Of a DNA stretch of 64,000 nt, positions 8,290 through 19,300 are shown in pieces. Source of the DNA: Cellulomonas terrae (GTDB taxonomy: Bacteria; Actinomycetota; Actinomycetes; Actinomycetales; Cellulomonadaceae). The translations under genes and the position numbers were made by a program. Numbering within the stretch: the stretch's first letter is position 1; each line of letters begins with the position of its first letter. The DNA is taken from the NCBI RefSeq assembly GCF_007990265.1, contig NZ_BJWH01000006.1, positions 62,001 to 126,000 on the forward strand, read 5' to 3'. The notes beneath the pieces are model-generated. The model was not told the origin of the DNA and did no database searches. It was given only the letters and a program-made list of their open reading frames with translations.

Positions 8290-9194
8290 GCCAGCCCCCT
8301 GACCGTCCGTGCCGGGGGACGGTCCCCGCGGATGGTGGCGACCATATCGAGGGTTCGCCGGGTCGCGCGCACGTCGTGCGCCCGGAACACCCGGGCACCC
8401 AGCCACGCGGCGACCGCCGTCGCGGCCAGCGTCCCCTCGAGCCGTTCCTCCGCGGGAAGGTCGAGCGACTCCCCGACGAAGTCCTTGCGGGACAACGCCA
8501 TCAGCACCGGGAACCCGAGCGCCACGAGCGCCTCGGTGCGCCGGACCAGGTGGAGCGAGTGCCACGTGTTCTTGCCGAAGTCGTGCGTCGGGTCCACCAG
8601 GACGCTCGCCGGGTCGATGCCGAGGGACACCGCGCGTGCGGCCCCCGCGGACACCGTGCGGACGACGTCCTCGAGGACGCCGTCGAGCGGGTCGTCGCCG
8701 TCGACCGGCGCGTACTCGACCCGGAACGGGTCGGTCCGCGGACGAGCACCGCCCGTGTGGGAGCACACGATGCCGAGGCCACGCTCGGCGGCGACCTCCA
8801 TCAGGGCGGGGTCGTGGCCGGCCCACGTGTCGTTGACGAGGTCCGCGCCCTCGTCGGCGGCCGCCCGGGCGACCTCCGCGCGCCAGGTGTCGACGCTGAT
8901 CACCAGGTCGGGATGGCGGGCCCGGACCCGCGTGACCAGCGGGATCACCCGTGCGATCTCGTCAGCGGCCCCGACGCGCGGCCCCCGGCCGGCGCGCACG
9001 CCGCCGAGGTCGACGATGTCCGCGCCCTCGTCGACCGCCCGCGCCACGGCCGCGTCGGCGGACGCGTCGTCGAACCGCGCCGCGGCGTAGAACGAGTCCG
9101 GGGTCCGGTTGACGACGGCCATGACGACCGGGCGACCGGGCGCGATCCACCGACCCCGCAGGCGCAGCTCTGCGCCGGCCGGTGGCGTCGTCAC
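8286..9194 (-). CDS. folP2: Dihydropteroate synthase-like protein of the FolP2 type
   Basis: TIM-barrel pterin-binding enzyme, 302 residues. NRTPDSF (29-35) and the C-terminal SRKDFVGE motif are present, but the canonical D-x-GGESTRPG loop is replaced by DLGGVRAGRGPRVG (62-75), as in mycobacterial FolP2, which is reported not to act as the main dihydropteroate synthase. It may therefore not make dihydropteroate. The position next to a LOG-family gene repeats the Rv1205-folP2 neighbourhood from memory. GTG start overlapping the upstream stop (GTGA). Confidence 0.85.
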   Translation of the reverse strand: MTTPPAGAELRLRGRWIAPGRPVVMAVVNRTPDSFYAAARFDDASADAAVARAVDEGADIVDLGGVRAGRGPRVGAADEIARVIPLVTRVRARHPDLVISVDTWRAEVARAAADEGADLVNDTWAGHDPALMEVAAERGLGIVCSHTGGARPRTDPFRVEYAPVDGDDPLDGVLEDVVRTVSAGAARAVSLGIDPASVLVDPTHDFGKNTWHSLHLVRRTEALVALGFPVLMALSRKDFVGESLDLPAEERLEGTLAATAVAAWLGARVFRAHDVRATRRTLDMVATIRGDRPPARTVRGLA

Positions 9195-10024
9195 CGCCGT
9201 CGTCCCGGTGCCGTGCTCTCCGCGGCCTGCTGCGCGCGGGCGGTCGCCGCGGCCGCTGCCTCCTGCTCGGCACGCAGCTGGACCCCCCGTTCGAGCACGA
9301 GGTCGACGGCCTCCTGCGCGGTGTCGACGACCTTGAGCAGCTCGAGGTCGGCCGCCGAGATCATGCCGCGGGGCAGCGCCGCGGACCGCACCCAGTCGAC
9401 GAGGCCCTGCCAGTACTCGCGGCCGACCAGGACGATCGGGAAGCTGATGACCTTGTGCGTCTGCACCAGGGTGAGCGCCTCGAACAGCTCGTCGAACGTG
9501 CCGAAGCCGCCCGGCAGCACCACGAAGCCCTCGGAGTACTTCACGAACATGGTCTTGCGCGCGAAGAAGTACCGGAAGTTCACGCCGAGGTCGACGTAGT
9601 CGTTCATGCCCTGCTCGAACGGCAGCTCGATGCCGAGACCGACCGACAACCCGCCGGCCTCCAGCGCTCCCCGGTTGGCGGCCTCCATGATCCCGGGACC
9701 CCCACCGGTGATCACGGCGTACCCGGCCTCCACCAGCAGCCGTGCGACCTCCTGGCCGAGCGCGTAGTCGGGGTGGTCCACCGGCACCCGCGCCGAGCCG
9801 AACACGCTGACCGCAGGGCCGACCTCCGCGAGCGCACCGAAGCCCTCGACGAACTCGCTCTGGATCCGCATGACGCGCCACGGGTCGCCGCGCAACCACT
9901 CGGCGTCGCCCGCACCGCTCAGGAGGCGCTGGTCGGAGGTGGTGGTGGGGATCTGCTGGCCGCGCAGCAGCACCGGGCCCTTGCGGTACCCGTGACCCGG
10001 GGCGGACACGCCGTCGTCGCTCAT
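9191..10024 (-). CDS. LOG-family protein (TIGR00730, Rossmann fold nucleotide-binding)
   Basis: 277 residues. Family motifs GGGPGIMEAANRGA and PGGFGTFDELFE are intact; these contribute the phosphoribohydrolase active site in LONELY GUY proteins, which release cytokinin-type bases from nucleotides. Mycobacterial Rv1205 is the likely counterpart. The N-terminal about 60 residues and the Ala/Glu-rich C-terminal tail are variable. TAGAGT 7 nt before the ATG suggests a leaderless transcript that continues into folP2 and the membrane transferase through GTGA overlaps. The substrate in this organism is unknown. Confidence 0.85.
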   Translation of the reverse strand: MSDDGVSAPGHGYRKGPVLLRGQQIPTTTSDQRLLSGAGDAEWLRGDPWRVMRIQSEFVEGFGALAEVGPAVSVFGSARVPVDHPDYALGQEVARLLVEAGYAVITGGGPGIMEAANRGALEAGGLSVGLGIELPFEQGMNDYVDLGVNFRYFFARKTMFVKYSEGFVVLPGGFGTFDELFEALTLVQTHKVISFPIVLVGREYWQGLVDWVRSAALPRGMISAADLELLKVVDTAQEAVDLVLERGVQLRAEQEAAAAATARAQQAAESTAPGRRR

Positions 10025-10031
10025 GGCCCCG

Positions 10032-10037
10032 ACTCTA
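10032..10037 (-). promoter_or_regulatory. Leaderless -10 box of the LOG gene
   Basis: TAGAGT (minus strand) ends 7 nt before the ATG at 10024, the spacing that puts the transcription start on the start codon. No convincing -35 was seen. Confidence 0.5.
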
Positions 10038-10071
10038 GGTCGATGCGGTGCGCGAGGCCGGTGAGTTCACC

Positions 10072-11160
10072 TCAGGCGGTCAGCCAGTCCCGCAGAGCCG
10101 CGTGCACGAGGGTGATCTGGCCGACGACGCAGTGCTCGTCGTCCTTGTGCGCCAGCAGCGGGTCCCCGGGGCCGAAGTTCACGGCCGGCACCCCGAGCTC
10201 GGAGAACCGGGCGACGTCGGTCCAGCCGTACTTGGCCGCAGGCGCTCCGCCCGTGATCGCCAGGACGGCGCGCGTGAACTCCTGCGCGGCCGGGTCGTCG
10301 AGGCCCGGACGTGCACCGGGGGCGGCGTCGACGATCACGACGTCGTAGCCGTCGAGGAGCTCGCGCACGTGCGCCGACGCCTGCTCGACGCTCGCCGACG
10401 GCGCGAAGCGGTAGTTCACCGTGACGACGCAGGCGTCCGGGATGATGTTGGCCGCCGTACCGCCCGAGATCAGGACCGCGTTGAGGCTCTCCCGGTAGAC
10501 CAGCCCGTCGACCTCGACGTCCGCAGGCGTGTACGCCTCCAGCCGGCGCAGCACCTCGCCGGCGGCGTGGATCGCGTTGCTGCCCATCCACGCGCGCGCC
10601 GAGTGGGCGGCGACCCCCGTCAGGAGCACCTCGGCCCGCAGCGTGCCGTTGCAGCCGCCCTCGATGCCCCCGTTCGTCGGCTCACCGAGGATCGCGAAGT
10701 CGCCCGCCACCCAGTCGGGGTGCTCCCGCACGATCCGGCCCAGCCCGTTGAGCTCGGCCGCGACCTCCTCGTGGTCGTAGAAGACCCACGTCACGTCCCG
10801 CGTCGGCGCGCTCAGCTCCGCCGCCAGCGCCAGCTGGACGGCCACCCCGCCCTTCATGTCGACGGTGCCACGGCCCCACAGCTCCGCCTGCGCACCCTCC
10901 CCGACGAGCCGGGTGGGCAGGTTGTCGGCGACCGGCACGGTGTCGATGTGGCCTGCGATGACGACGCGCGACGACCGGCCGAGGTGGGTCCTGGCGACGA
11001 TCGTGTCACCGTCGCGCAGCACCTCGAGGTGGGAGTGCTGCGCCAGGGCGTTCTCGATCGCGTCGGCGAGCGCCCGCTCGTCGCCGCTGACGGACGGCAG
11101 GTCGCACACGGCACGGGTGAGCGAGAGGAGATCCGACGAGAGGTCGAGGGCGGTGTCCAC
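10072..11160 (-). CDS. dapE: Succinyl-diaminopimelate desuccinylase
   Basis: M20-family two-zinc hydrolase, last succinylated step of lysine/meso-diaminopimelate synthesis: N-succinyl-LL-DAP to LL-DAP plus succinate. 362 residues with AGHIDTVP (first zinc ligand and catalytic Asp), GRGTVDMKGG (bridging Asp), YDHEEV (catalytic Glu) and GEPTNGGIEGGCNG. The GTG start at 11160 lies 6 nt after a TAGGGT box. Divergent from dapD with only 44 bp between them, so two steps of the same pathway share one control region. Confidence 0.95.
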   Translation of the reverse strand: MDTALDLSSDLLSLTRAVCDLPSVSGDERALADAIENALAQHSHLEVLRDGDTIVARTHLGRSSRVVIAGHIDTVPVADNLPTRLVGEGAQAELWGRGTVDMKGGVAVQLALAAELSAPTRDVTWVFYDHEEVAAELNGLGRIVREHPDWVAGDFAILGEPTNGGIEGGCNGTLRAEVLLTGVAAHSARAWMGSNAIHAAGEVLRRLEAYTPADVEVDGLVYRESLNAVLISGGTAANIIPDACVVTVNYRFAPSASVEQASAHVRELLDGYDVVIVDAAPGARPGLDDPAAQEFTRAVLAITGGAPAAKYGWTDVARFSELGVPAVNFGPGDPLLAHKDDEHCVVGQITLVHAALRDWLTA

Positions 11161-11166
11161 GACGCG

Positions 11167-11172
11167 ACCCTA
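11167..11172 (-). promoter_or_regulatory. Leaderless -10 box of dapE
   Basis: TAGGGT on the minus strand, 6 nt before the dapE GTG. It mirrors the dapD box on the other strand of the same 44-bp spacer. Confidence 0.55.
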
Positions 11173-11191
11173 GCCCGCCCGCACGGTGACC

Positions 11192-11197
11192 TAGGGT
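11192..11197 (+). promoter_or_regulatory. Leaderless -10 box of dapD
   Basis: TAGGGT on the plus strand, 7 nt before the dapD ATG. No purine-rich ribosome site fits in the remaining space, so initiation on a leaderless mRNA is likely. Confidence 0.55.
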
Positions 11198-11204
11198 TGT
11201 CGCC

Positions 11205-12152
11205 ATGACTGCACGGACGGCCTGGGGATTCGGCCTGGCCACGGTGACCGACGACGGCACCACGCTCGACGTCTGGTACCCCTCCCCAGCCCTCGGCTCG
11301 CCCGCCGACGACGCAGCCGCACCGGCGTCGCTGACCGCCTCCGCGCGCGTCGACGACGCCCGCGGCGTCCGCGTGGAGGTCGTCCGCACGGTGATCGACC
11401 TCGATGCCCCGCCGGCCGGCACCGCCGACGCGTACCTGCGGCTCCACCTGCTCTCCCACCGTCTGGTCCAGCCCCACGGGCAGAACCTCGACGGGCTCTT
11501 CGGCGCGCTGCCCAACGTCGTGTGGACCGACCGCGGCCCCTGCGCCGTCGACGGCTTCGAGGAGACCCGCAGCCGGCTGCGCGCCGCCACCGGGGTCCCC
11601 GTCACCGTCTTCGGCGTCGACAAGTTCCCGCGCATGGTCGACTACGTGCTGCCCTCCGGGGTGCGGATCGCCGACGCCGACCGGGTCCGCCTCGGCGCGC
11701 ACCTCGCGGCGGGGACCACGGTCATGCACGAGGGGTTCGTCAACTTCAACGCCGGGACGCTCGGCACGTCGATGATCGAGGGTCGCGTCTCGGCCGGGGT
11801 CGTCGTCGGTGACGGGTCGGACATCGGCGGGGGCGCCTCGATCATGGGCACGCTGTCGGGCGGCGGACGGGAGACGGTCTCCATCGGCCGCCGCACCCTC
11901 CTGGGCGCCAACGCCGGGGTGGGCATCCCGCTCGGTGACGACTGCGTCGTCGAGGCGGGGCTGTACGTCACCGCCGGGACGAAGGTCGCGCTCGTCGGGT
12001 TCGAGGACTCCCCTCGCGTCGTGAAGGCGCGGGAGCTCGCCGGACGTGACGGCGTGCTGTTCCGGCGCAACTCCCTGACCGGCGGCGTCGAGGCCGTCGC
12101 CCGAGCGGGTTCCGGGGTGCAGCTGAACGCCACGCTGCACGCCAACGAGTGA
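11205..12152 (+). CDS. dapD: 2,3,4,5-tetrahydropyridine-2,6-dicarboxylate N-succinyltransferase
   Basis: Succinylates tetrahydrodipicolinate in the DAP/lysine pathway; 315 residues, the actinobacterial length class. The N-terminal alpha/beta domain is followed by a left-handed beta-helix with hexapeptide-like repeats ([55 protein letters not shown]) that binds succinyl-CoA. Works one step before DapC (14515-15645) and two before DapE (divergent neighbour). Its stop overlaps the next gene's GTG. Confidence 0.95.
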   Translation: MTARTAWGFGLATVTDDGTTLDVWYPSPALGSPADDAAAPASLTASARVDDARGVRVEVVRTVIDLDAPPAGTADAYLRLHLLSHRLVQPHGQNLDGLFGALPNVVWTDRGPCAVDGFEETRSRLRAATGVPVTVFGVDKFPRMVDYVLPSGVRIADADRVRLGAHLAAGTTVMHEGFVNFNAGTLGTSMIEGRVSAGVVVGDGSDIGGGASIMGTLSGGGRETVSIGRRTLLGANAGVGIPLGDDCVVEAGLYVTAGTKVALVGFEDSPRVVKARELAGRDGVLFRRNSLTGGVEAVARAGSGVQLNATLHANE

Positions 12153-13017
12153 GCGCTCGACGCCGGCGCGCGCGCCGGGCGGGCGTCGCCCTCGTCGTCG
12201 CGGTCGCCGTGCTGGTCGCCGGGGTCGTCGGCGTGGTCACCGTCCTGACCCGCCTGAGCCCCTCGCAGCCCACCGCCCAGCAGTGCGTCGCGGAGCTCGA
12301 CGGCACCCGCTGGAAGCTCAGCCCCGACCAGGCGCAGAACGCCGGCCTGATCGCCGCGACCGGAGTCCAGCGCGGGTTGCCCGCCCGTGCCGTGACGATC
12401 GCCCTGGCCACCGCGCTGCAGGAGTCGAAGCTGGTCAATGTGGACTACGGCGACCGGGACAGCCTCGGCCTGTTCCAGCAGCGCCCCTCGCAGGGCTGGG
12501 GCACCGCGGAGCAGGTCCAGGACCCCGTGTACGCCACGGGCCGCTTCTACGACGGCCTCGTCACGGTCGAGGGCTACGAGAACCTGCCGATCACCGAGGC
12601 CGCGCAGGCCGTGCAGCGGTCCGGCTTCCCCGACGCGTACGCCCAGCACGAGACCCGGTCGCGTGCGTGGGCGTCCGCACTCACCGGGTGGTCCCCCGCC
12701 ACGCTCACGTGCGACCTGCACGACGCCGAGCCGGGTTCGCCGGACGCCGTCGTCGCACGCGTGCAGCGTGACCTCGGTGCCCTGCCCGTCGCGGCGGACG
12801 AGACCGGCGCCCTGGTGCTCGACACGTCGGCCTTCGGCGCACCCGAGGACCGCGCGCGGCTCGACTGGGCCGTCGCGCACTGGGCGGTCTCCGTCGCCCA
12901 GCCCCTGGCGCTCACCTCGGTGGCCGTCGCCGACCGCACCTGGGACCGGACGGACGGCACCTGGACGGTCACCGACGCGCCCGTGCCCGCCGGGGCCGTA
13001 CGGCTGACTCTCGCGAG

Positions 13018-13021
<4 letters not shown>
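12149..13021 (+). CDS. Membrane-anchored lysozyme-like (transglycosylase-fold) protein
   Basis: 290 residues: a basic N-terminus, one membrane anchor (12-34), then an extracellular domain. [14 protein letters not shown] with E92 and [16 protein letters not shown] resemble the catalytic-Glu helix and following loop of SLT/lysozyme-fold enzymes, so peptidoglycan cleavage is plausible but unproven. The C-terminal about 100 residues are unassigned. The GTG start overlaps the dapD stop (GTGA), coupling it to a peptidoglycan-precursor gene. Its TAG stop shares the tetranucleotide CTAG with the convergent gltA stop. Confidence 0.65.
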
Positions 13022-14316
<1,295 letters not shown>

Positions 14317-14489
14317 GGTGTTCCTCTCCTGCGACTCCCGGGTGACGGGGATGTCCCGCGGCGTCCGGTCGTCGGCGACTGCGCTGGATGGGCCTGCTGG
14401 GCCTGCGCGTGCGTGCCCTCGTTGGCGTGGATCGACGGTACCCGCGCGAACCGTTCCGTGACCAATCCTCGACGAGACGTTGGTCATGC

Positions 14490-14505
14490 TGTGACGACGA
14501 TCACA
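14490..14505. promoter_or_regulatory. CRP/GlxR-type binding site upstream of gltA
   Basis: TGTGACGACGATCACA matches the CRP/GlxR consensus TGTGA-N6-TCACA in all ten conserved positions. It sits between gltA and the dapC stop, upstream of gltA. GlxR control of gltA is known in Corynebacterium; here it is inferred from the site. Confidence 0.65.
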
Positions 14506-14514
14506 CCCGGCTCG

Positions 14515-15645
14515 CTAGGCGCCTGACAGGCGCGCTGCGGCCTCCGCGATGCTCTGGTCCGACGCCGTCAGCGCCACCCGGACGTGCTCCGCGTCGCCGT
14601 AGAACGCCCCCGGTGCCACCAGGATCCCGAGGCTCGCCAGGTCCGCGACCGTCGCCCAGCTGTCCTGGTCGCCGGACTCCGGTCGCACCCAGAGGTACAG
14701 ACCGGCGTGCGAGCGGTCGATCGCGTACCCCGCACCCTCGAACGCCGCGCGCAGCACCCGGCGACGGCGCCCGTAGACCGCCCGCTGCGTGGCGACGTGC
14801 TCGTCGTCGGACAGCGCCGCGGTCGTCGCAGCCTGGACGGGGCCGGGGACGATCATGCCGGCGTGCTTGCGCACCTCCAGCAGCCGGGAGACCAGGGCGG
14901 GGTCCCCCGCGACGAACGACGCGCGGTACCCCGCGAGGTTGGACTGCTTCGACAGGGAGTACACCGCGAGCAGGCCGGTGAGGTCGCCGCCGGTCACGCG
15001 CGGGTCGAGGATGCTCGGCACGCCCGCGGACGCCCACGGCTCGTCCCAGGCCAGCTCCGCGTAGCACTCGTCCGACGCGACGACGACCGGGTGGGCCGAC
15101 GCTCGCGCCGCGTCGACCACCGCACGCAGCTCGTCCACGCCCAGCACCGAGCCGTCGGGGTTGCCCGGGGAGTTCAGCCAGACCAGGCGGACGTCGCCGC
15201 CTTGCGTCAGTCGTCCCGCCGGGTCGTCGGTCGGCTCGGGCGTCGCGCCGGACAGCCGCGCCCCCACGTCGTACGTCGGGTACGCCGCGGAGGGGTGCAG
15301 GACCACGTCGCCCGCGCCGAGGCCGAGCAGGGACGGCAGGAACGCGACCAGCTCCTTGGAGCCGAGCGTGGGCAGGACGGCCGCCGGGTCGAGCCCGCGG
15401 ACACCGCGCCGACGGGCGAACCAGTCGACGACGGCCTGCCGCAGCGCGGGGGTGCCGTGCGTCGTCGGATAGCCCGGCGAGTCCGACGCCTCCGCGAGCG
15501 CCTCGCGCACGAGGGTGGGCGTGGGGTCGACCGGCGTGCCGACGGACAGGTCGACGATCCCGCCCGGGAACGCGCGAGCGCGATCAGCGAACGGGGTCAG
15601 GGTGTCCCAGGGGAAGTCCGGCAGCCCGCCGGTCAGCAGACCCAC
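14515..15645 (-). CDS. dapC: Succinyldiaminopimelate transaminase
   Basis: PLP-dependent class I aminotransferase converting N-succinyl-2-amino-6-oxopimelate to N-succinyl-LL-DAP; about 376 residues. The opening LPDFPWDTL, NSPGNPDGSVL, ASDECYAEL and the PLP-lysine segment YSLSKQSNLAGYRA are present. GTG 15645 was chosen because homologues begin just before DFPWDTL; the ribosome site is weak, so the start is uncertain by several codons. It lies 10 nt behind the ferredoxin gene, the FdxC-DapC arrangement common in actinobacteria. Confidence 0.92.
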   Translation of the reverse strand: MGLLTGGLPDFPWDTLTPFADRARAFPGGIVDLSVGTPVDPTPTLVREALAEASDSPGYPTTHGTPALRQAVVDWFARRRGVRGLDPAAVLPTLGSKELVAFLPSLLGLGAGDVVLHPSAAYPTYDVGARLSGATPEPTDDPAGRLTQGGDVRLVWLNSPGNPDGSVLGVDELRAVVDAARASAHPVVVASDECYAELAWDEPWASAGVPSILDPRVTGGDLTGLLAVYSLSKQSNLAGYRASFVAGDPALVSRLLEVRKHAGMIVPGPVQAATTAALSDDEHVATQRAVYGRRRRVLRAAFEGAGYAIDRSHAGLYLWVRPESGDQDSWATVADLASLGILVAPGAFYGDAEHVRVALTASDQSIAEAAARLSGA

Positions 15646-15655
15646 CGGGAGGGCG

Positions 15656-15982
15656 TCAGTCGCCGTGCACGCGCAGCGGCAGCGTCGCGATGATCGGGTG
15701 GTCCTTGTCGATCTCACCCATCTTCGCGGCACCACCCGGCGAGCCGAGGTCGTCGAAGAACTCGACGTTCGCCTTGTAGTACTCGGTCCACTGCTCGGGG
15801 ACGTCGTCCTCGTAGTAGATGGCCTCGACCGGGCAGACGGGCTCGCACGCGCCGCAGTCGACACACTCGTCCGGGTGGATGTACAGCGATCGCTTGCCCT
15901 CGTAGATGCAGTCCACGGGACATTCCTCGATGCACGCCTTGTCCTTGACGTCCACGCAAGGCTCGGCGATCACATACGTCAC
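15656..15982 (-). CDS. fdxA: 7Fe ferredoxin (3Fe-4S/4Fe-4S)
   Basis: Low-potential electron carrier, 108 residues. Cluster cysteines C9, C17, C21, C25 and C40, C43, C46, C50 with CP motifs; the C-x7-C-x3-CP spacing of the first group marks the 3Fe-4S site. The long C-terminal extension is normal for the actinobacterial FdxC type. GTG start at 15982 behind GGAGG with an 8-nt spacer. A GATACT box farther upstream may be its -10. Confidence 0.95.
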   Translation of the reverse strand: MTYVIAEPCVDVKDKACIEECPVDCIYEGKRSLYIHPDECVDCGACEPVCPVEAIYYEDDVPEQWTEYYKANVEFFDDLGSPGGAAKMGEIDKDHPIIATLPLRVHGD

Positions 15983-16066
15983 GGTCGGTCCTCCACAGGC
16001 CAGGGGTCCTCTTAGTATCGCTCACATGCGCAGGCCCGGTACGCGATGTCCATCACAGGGACACCC

Positions 16067-16339
16067 ATGAGCACCGGAGGATGGCGCAGCTGGTCACCGG
16101 GCGTGCGCGTCGTCGTCCGGCGCCTCCGCGATGACCTGCCGGAGCCGCACCCCGACCACCCCGACCTGCACGTCCCGCAGCACACCGACGTGCTCGGCGA
16201 GCTGCTCGACGTGGACGACGACGGCGTCCTCGTGCGGACGCGGCGTGGCGACGTCCGGGTGCCCGCCGCCGACATCGTGCTCACCAAGCTGGTGCCGCCC
16301 GCGCCCGTCGACCGGAGGCGCCGGCCGACGGGCGCGTGA
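16067..16339 (+). CDS. Small conserved protein resembling the N-terminal domain of GNAT/HPA2-type acetyltransferases
   Basis: 90 residues from ATG 16067 (AGGG upstream); ATG 16046 would add seven residues. Contains RVVVRRL, TDVLGELLDVDDDGVLVRTRRGDVRVPAADIVLTKLVP split by charged turns: a small beta-barrel-like module that in many actinobacteria precedes a GNAT acetyltransferase domain. No acetyltransferase domain follows, so it stands alone here. Divergent from fdxA. Its TGA abuts the VanW gene's stop with no intervening base. Confidence 0.6.
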   Translation: MSTGGWRSWSPGVRVVVRRLRDDLPEPHPDHPDLHVPQHTDVLGELLDVDDDGVLVRTRRGDVRVPAADIVLTKLVPPAPVDRRRRPTGA

Positions 16340-19300
16340 CTACGGCGCGGGAGCCGGCGGCGTCGCCGTCGGCGGCGCCCCGCAGATGACCTTGTTCTGC
16401 GGCTTGTAGCGCCACGAGTTCGACTCGGTCTTCTCCAGCGTCCCGTTCAGGTACGTCTTGCGGGTCACCGTGACGGAGAAGCCCGGGTTGCCCGCCGCCT
16501 GCGGCTCGCACGTGGGCGACTGCGAGTACACCGTCGTCGGAGCGACCACACCGGACCGCGGGCTGGTGATCGACTCGACCGTCCAGTACTTCGTGCCCCA
16601 CACCCGGACGTACACGCGACCACCGGAGACCCACGCCTGCACGAGAGCCCCGTACGGCGTGTTGTTCTTCCACCGCATGTCGAGCGTGCCCGTGAAGATC
16701 GTCGCCTCGCGGCCCTCGGGGTACCGCGAGAACCACTCGCTGTGCGGCTTGTGCTCGACGTCCTCGAAGCCCGCCAGGAACGCCGCGTTGTACGTGGTCG
16801 TCGAGATCTGGCTCAGCCCGCCGCCCCACGCGTCGGTGTGCTCACCGCTCACGATCGCGCCCGCCTCGACGTACCCGTGCGCGGCGTCGATCGGACCGAG
16901 AGCCTCCGTGAGGCTGAACGTCTCCCCCGGGCGGACCAGGGTGCCGTTGATCTTGCTCGCGCCGTTCGTGATGTTGATCGTGCGGCGCGGCTCGCTGTTC
17001 AGCGGCGTGGCGAACTCCGAGACGATCTCCTTGACCCCCAGCGCCTCGAGCTCCGCGGTCGACTCCGACGGGTCCGCCTGGACGAGCTCGACCGGAGCCG
17101 TGCGGTCCCCCGCCGCCGTCGCCGCCGCGACGCTCGCCGCCAGGGCCGCCGGGTCCAGCGACGTTCCCGGGGTGCCCGGGATGATGACGGGGGCGTCGTT
17201 GACGAACTCGAAGTGCGCGTCGGCGGACTGGGTCAGCAGGTCCGGCAGCTGGGCGAGCACGACCTCCGTCAGCCCCTCGCCGTTCATCTGCAGCACCAGG
17301 CTGCCGTCCGCCGGCACGAACGACGCGTTCGCCGCCAGCGTCGGCGCGTCGAGGAGCGCGGTCCGCCCCTCCGCCGCGACCGTCACCGGCGCCGACGTCA
17401 CCTGCCGCGCCTGGGCGAGCGCGGCGTCCGTCTCCTCCTGCGTGATGTCCGGCGCGACCGTCGCGGTCGGGAGCTCGATCGGGCGCGCGGACACCAGCCA
17501 GTCGTCCGCCAGCACGTCCGCCGCACCCGCCTGGTCCAGGTCCCAGCCGTCCACCGCAGCGGTCGACTGCGGCGTCGCGTCGACGAAGACGACCGTCCCG
17601 TCCACCGGCGCGAGCGCGAGCGACGTCCCGAGGTCGCCGATCGCCGCAGACAGCGCCTCGTCGTCGACCGACGTCACCGGGTCCTGCGCACCGACCCCGG
17701 CCAGGTGCGACCAGAGCCGCGCGGGGTCCGCCAGGTCCACCCCCGTCAGCTCGTCGACGGTGGCCTGCGAGTCGAACGCCAGCCCGGCTGCCACCGGGTC
17801 GACCGTCGCCTGGACGTCGTTGGCGACCACGTCGATGGGCTGCGTCGTCGCGTCCGCCAGCTCCGCGTCCAGCCGGGCGACCGCCTCGTCGGACGCAAGC
17901 CCGCCGATGTCCACCCCCGCGACCGTGGCACCGCGCGGGACCTTGTCCGCCAGGGCGTACGACGCGCCGACGTACACCGCCCCCAGCGCGACGACGACCC
18001 CCGCGACGATCAGCACGCGCTTGGGCCAGCGGCGCTTCCCGTCCTCCGCCTCGAACACGTCCAGCGGTGACCCCGCGCGCTCGGACGGCGGGACCGGACC
18101 CGACGCGATGGGAGGCTTCGGCTGGACCGGCGGCTCAGTCGTCGTCGTGGCGGGACCCACGGGCAACGGTGCGGCGGCGGTCGGGGCCGCCGCGGCCTTC
18201 TCCGACGCGGCCGTGTCCGACGTGGCCTTCTCCGGCGCGGTCGCGGCGGCCGCCGCTGCGGCAGCGAGGGTCGCGCTCGGCGCGACCGCTCCGGCCGGCG
18301 TCGGTGGGGCCGCCGCCGGGGCAGGGCGCGGCACCGTCCGGGTGACCGGGGCCGCGAGCGTCCCCACCGGCGGTGGCGGCGTCGTGGGCGCCGGAGCCGG
18401 CCGCGGTGCGGCGGCGACGGGCGCGATGACCGCCGTGGCCTCGTCCCGACCAGCGGGCTGACCGCCGGGCCGCTCGGTCGCCGCGGGAGGTGCGTCCGGG
18501 GACTCGGGTGCCGACGCGGTGTCGGCGCCCGTGCTCGTGTCCGTACCCGTGCCCGCATCGGTGTCGGGGCCCGAGACGGTGCCGGTGACTGTGTCGGTGC
18601 CGACCGGTGCCGGAGCGGTCACGTCATCGACAGCGGTCGTCGACTCCGGGGCCGCGACCTCGTCAGCGGACGCGTCGTCGGCGGTGGTCGGCTCGTCGGC
18701 GGCCGTCGGCTCGTCAGCGGTCGTGGCATCAGCAGCCGTCGGCTCGTCGGCGGTCGCGGCGTCAGCGGCCGCCACCTCGCCGTGGGTCGCCACCGTCGCG
18801 GCGGGAGCGGCAGCCACCTCGTCGTCGGTCGTCGCCGTCGCGACCTCAGCGGGCGCCGCCTCGCCGTCGGTCGCCACCGTCGCGGCGGGTGCGGCAGCCA
18901 CCTCGTCGTCGGCCGCCACCGTCGCGACCTCAGCGGGCGCCGCCTCGTCAGCGGGCGCCACCTCGTCAGCGGGCGCGACACCATCAGCAGCGGGCTCGTC
19001 GGACTGCGTCTCGTCGGCCACCGTCGAGTCGAGGTCCTGCGGGTCGCCGACCGGCTCGTCCGTCCCGGCCGCGTCGCCCTCGCCGGTCGGCACGCCGTCA
19101 CTCTCGCCCTCGGCGACAGGCTCGTCGGCGATCGGCTCGTCGGCGACCGGCTCGTCCGCGACAGGCTCGTCCGATACAGCCTCGTCCGATACCGGCTCGT
19201 CCGCGACCGGCTCCTCAGCGACAGGCTCGTCAGCGACCGGCTCCTCAGCGACCGGCTCGTCAGCGGCAGGCTCGTCCTCCACCGTCGCGGCCGCCTCAGC

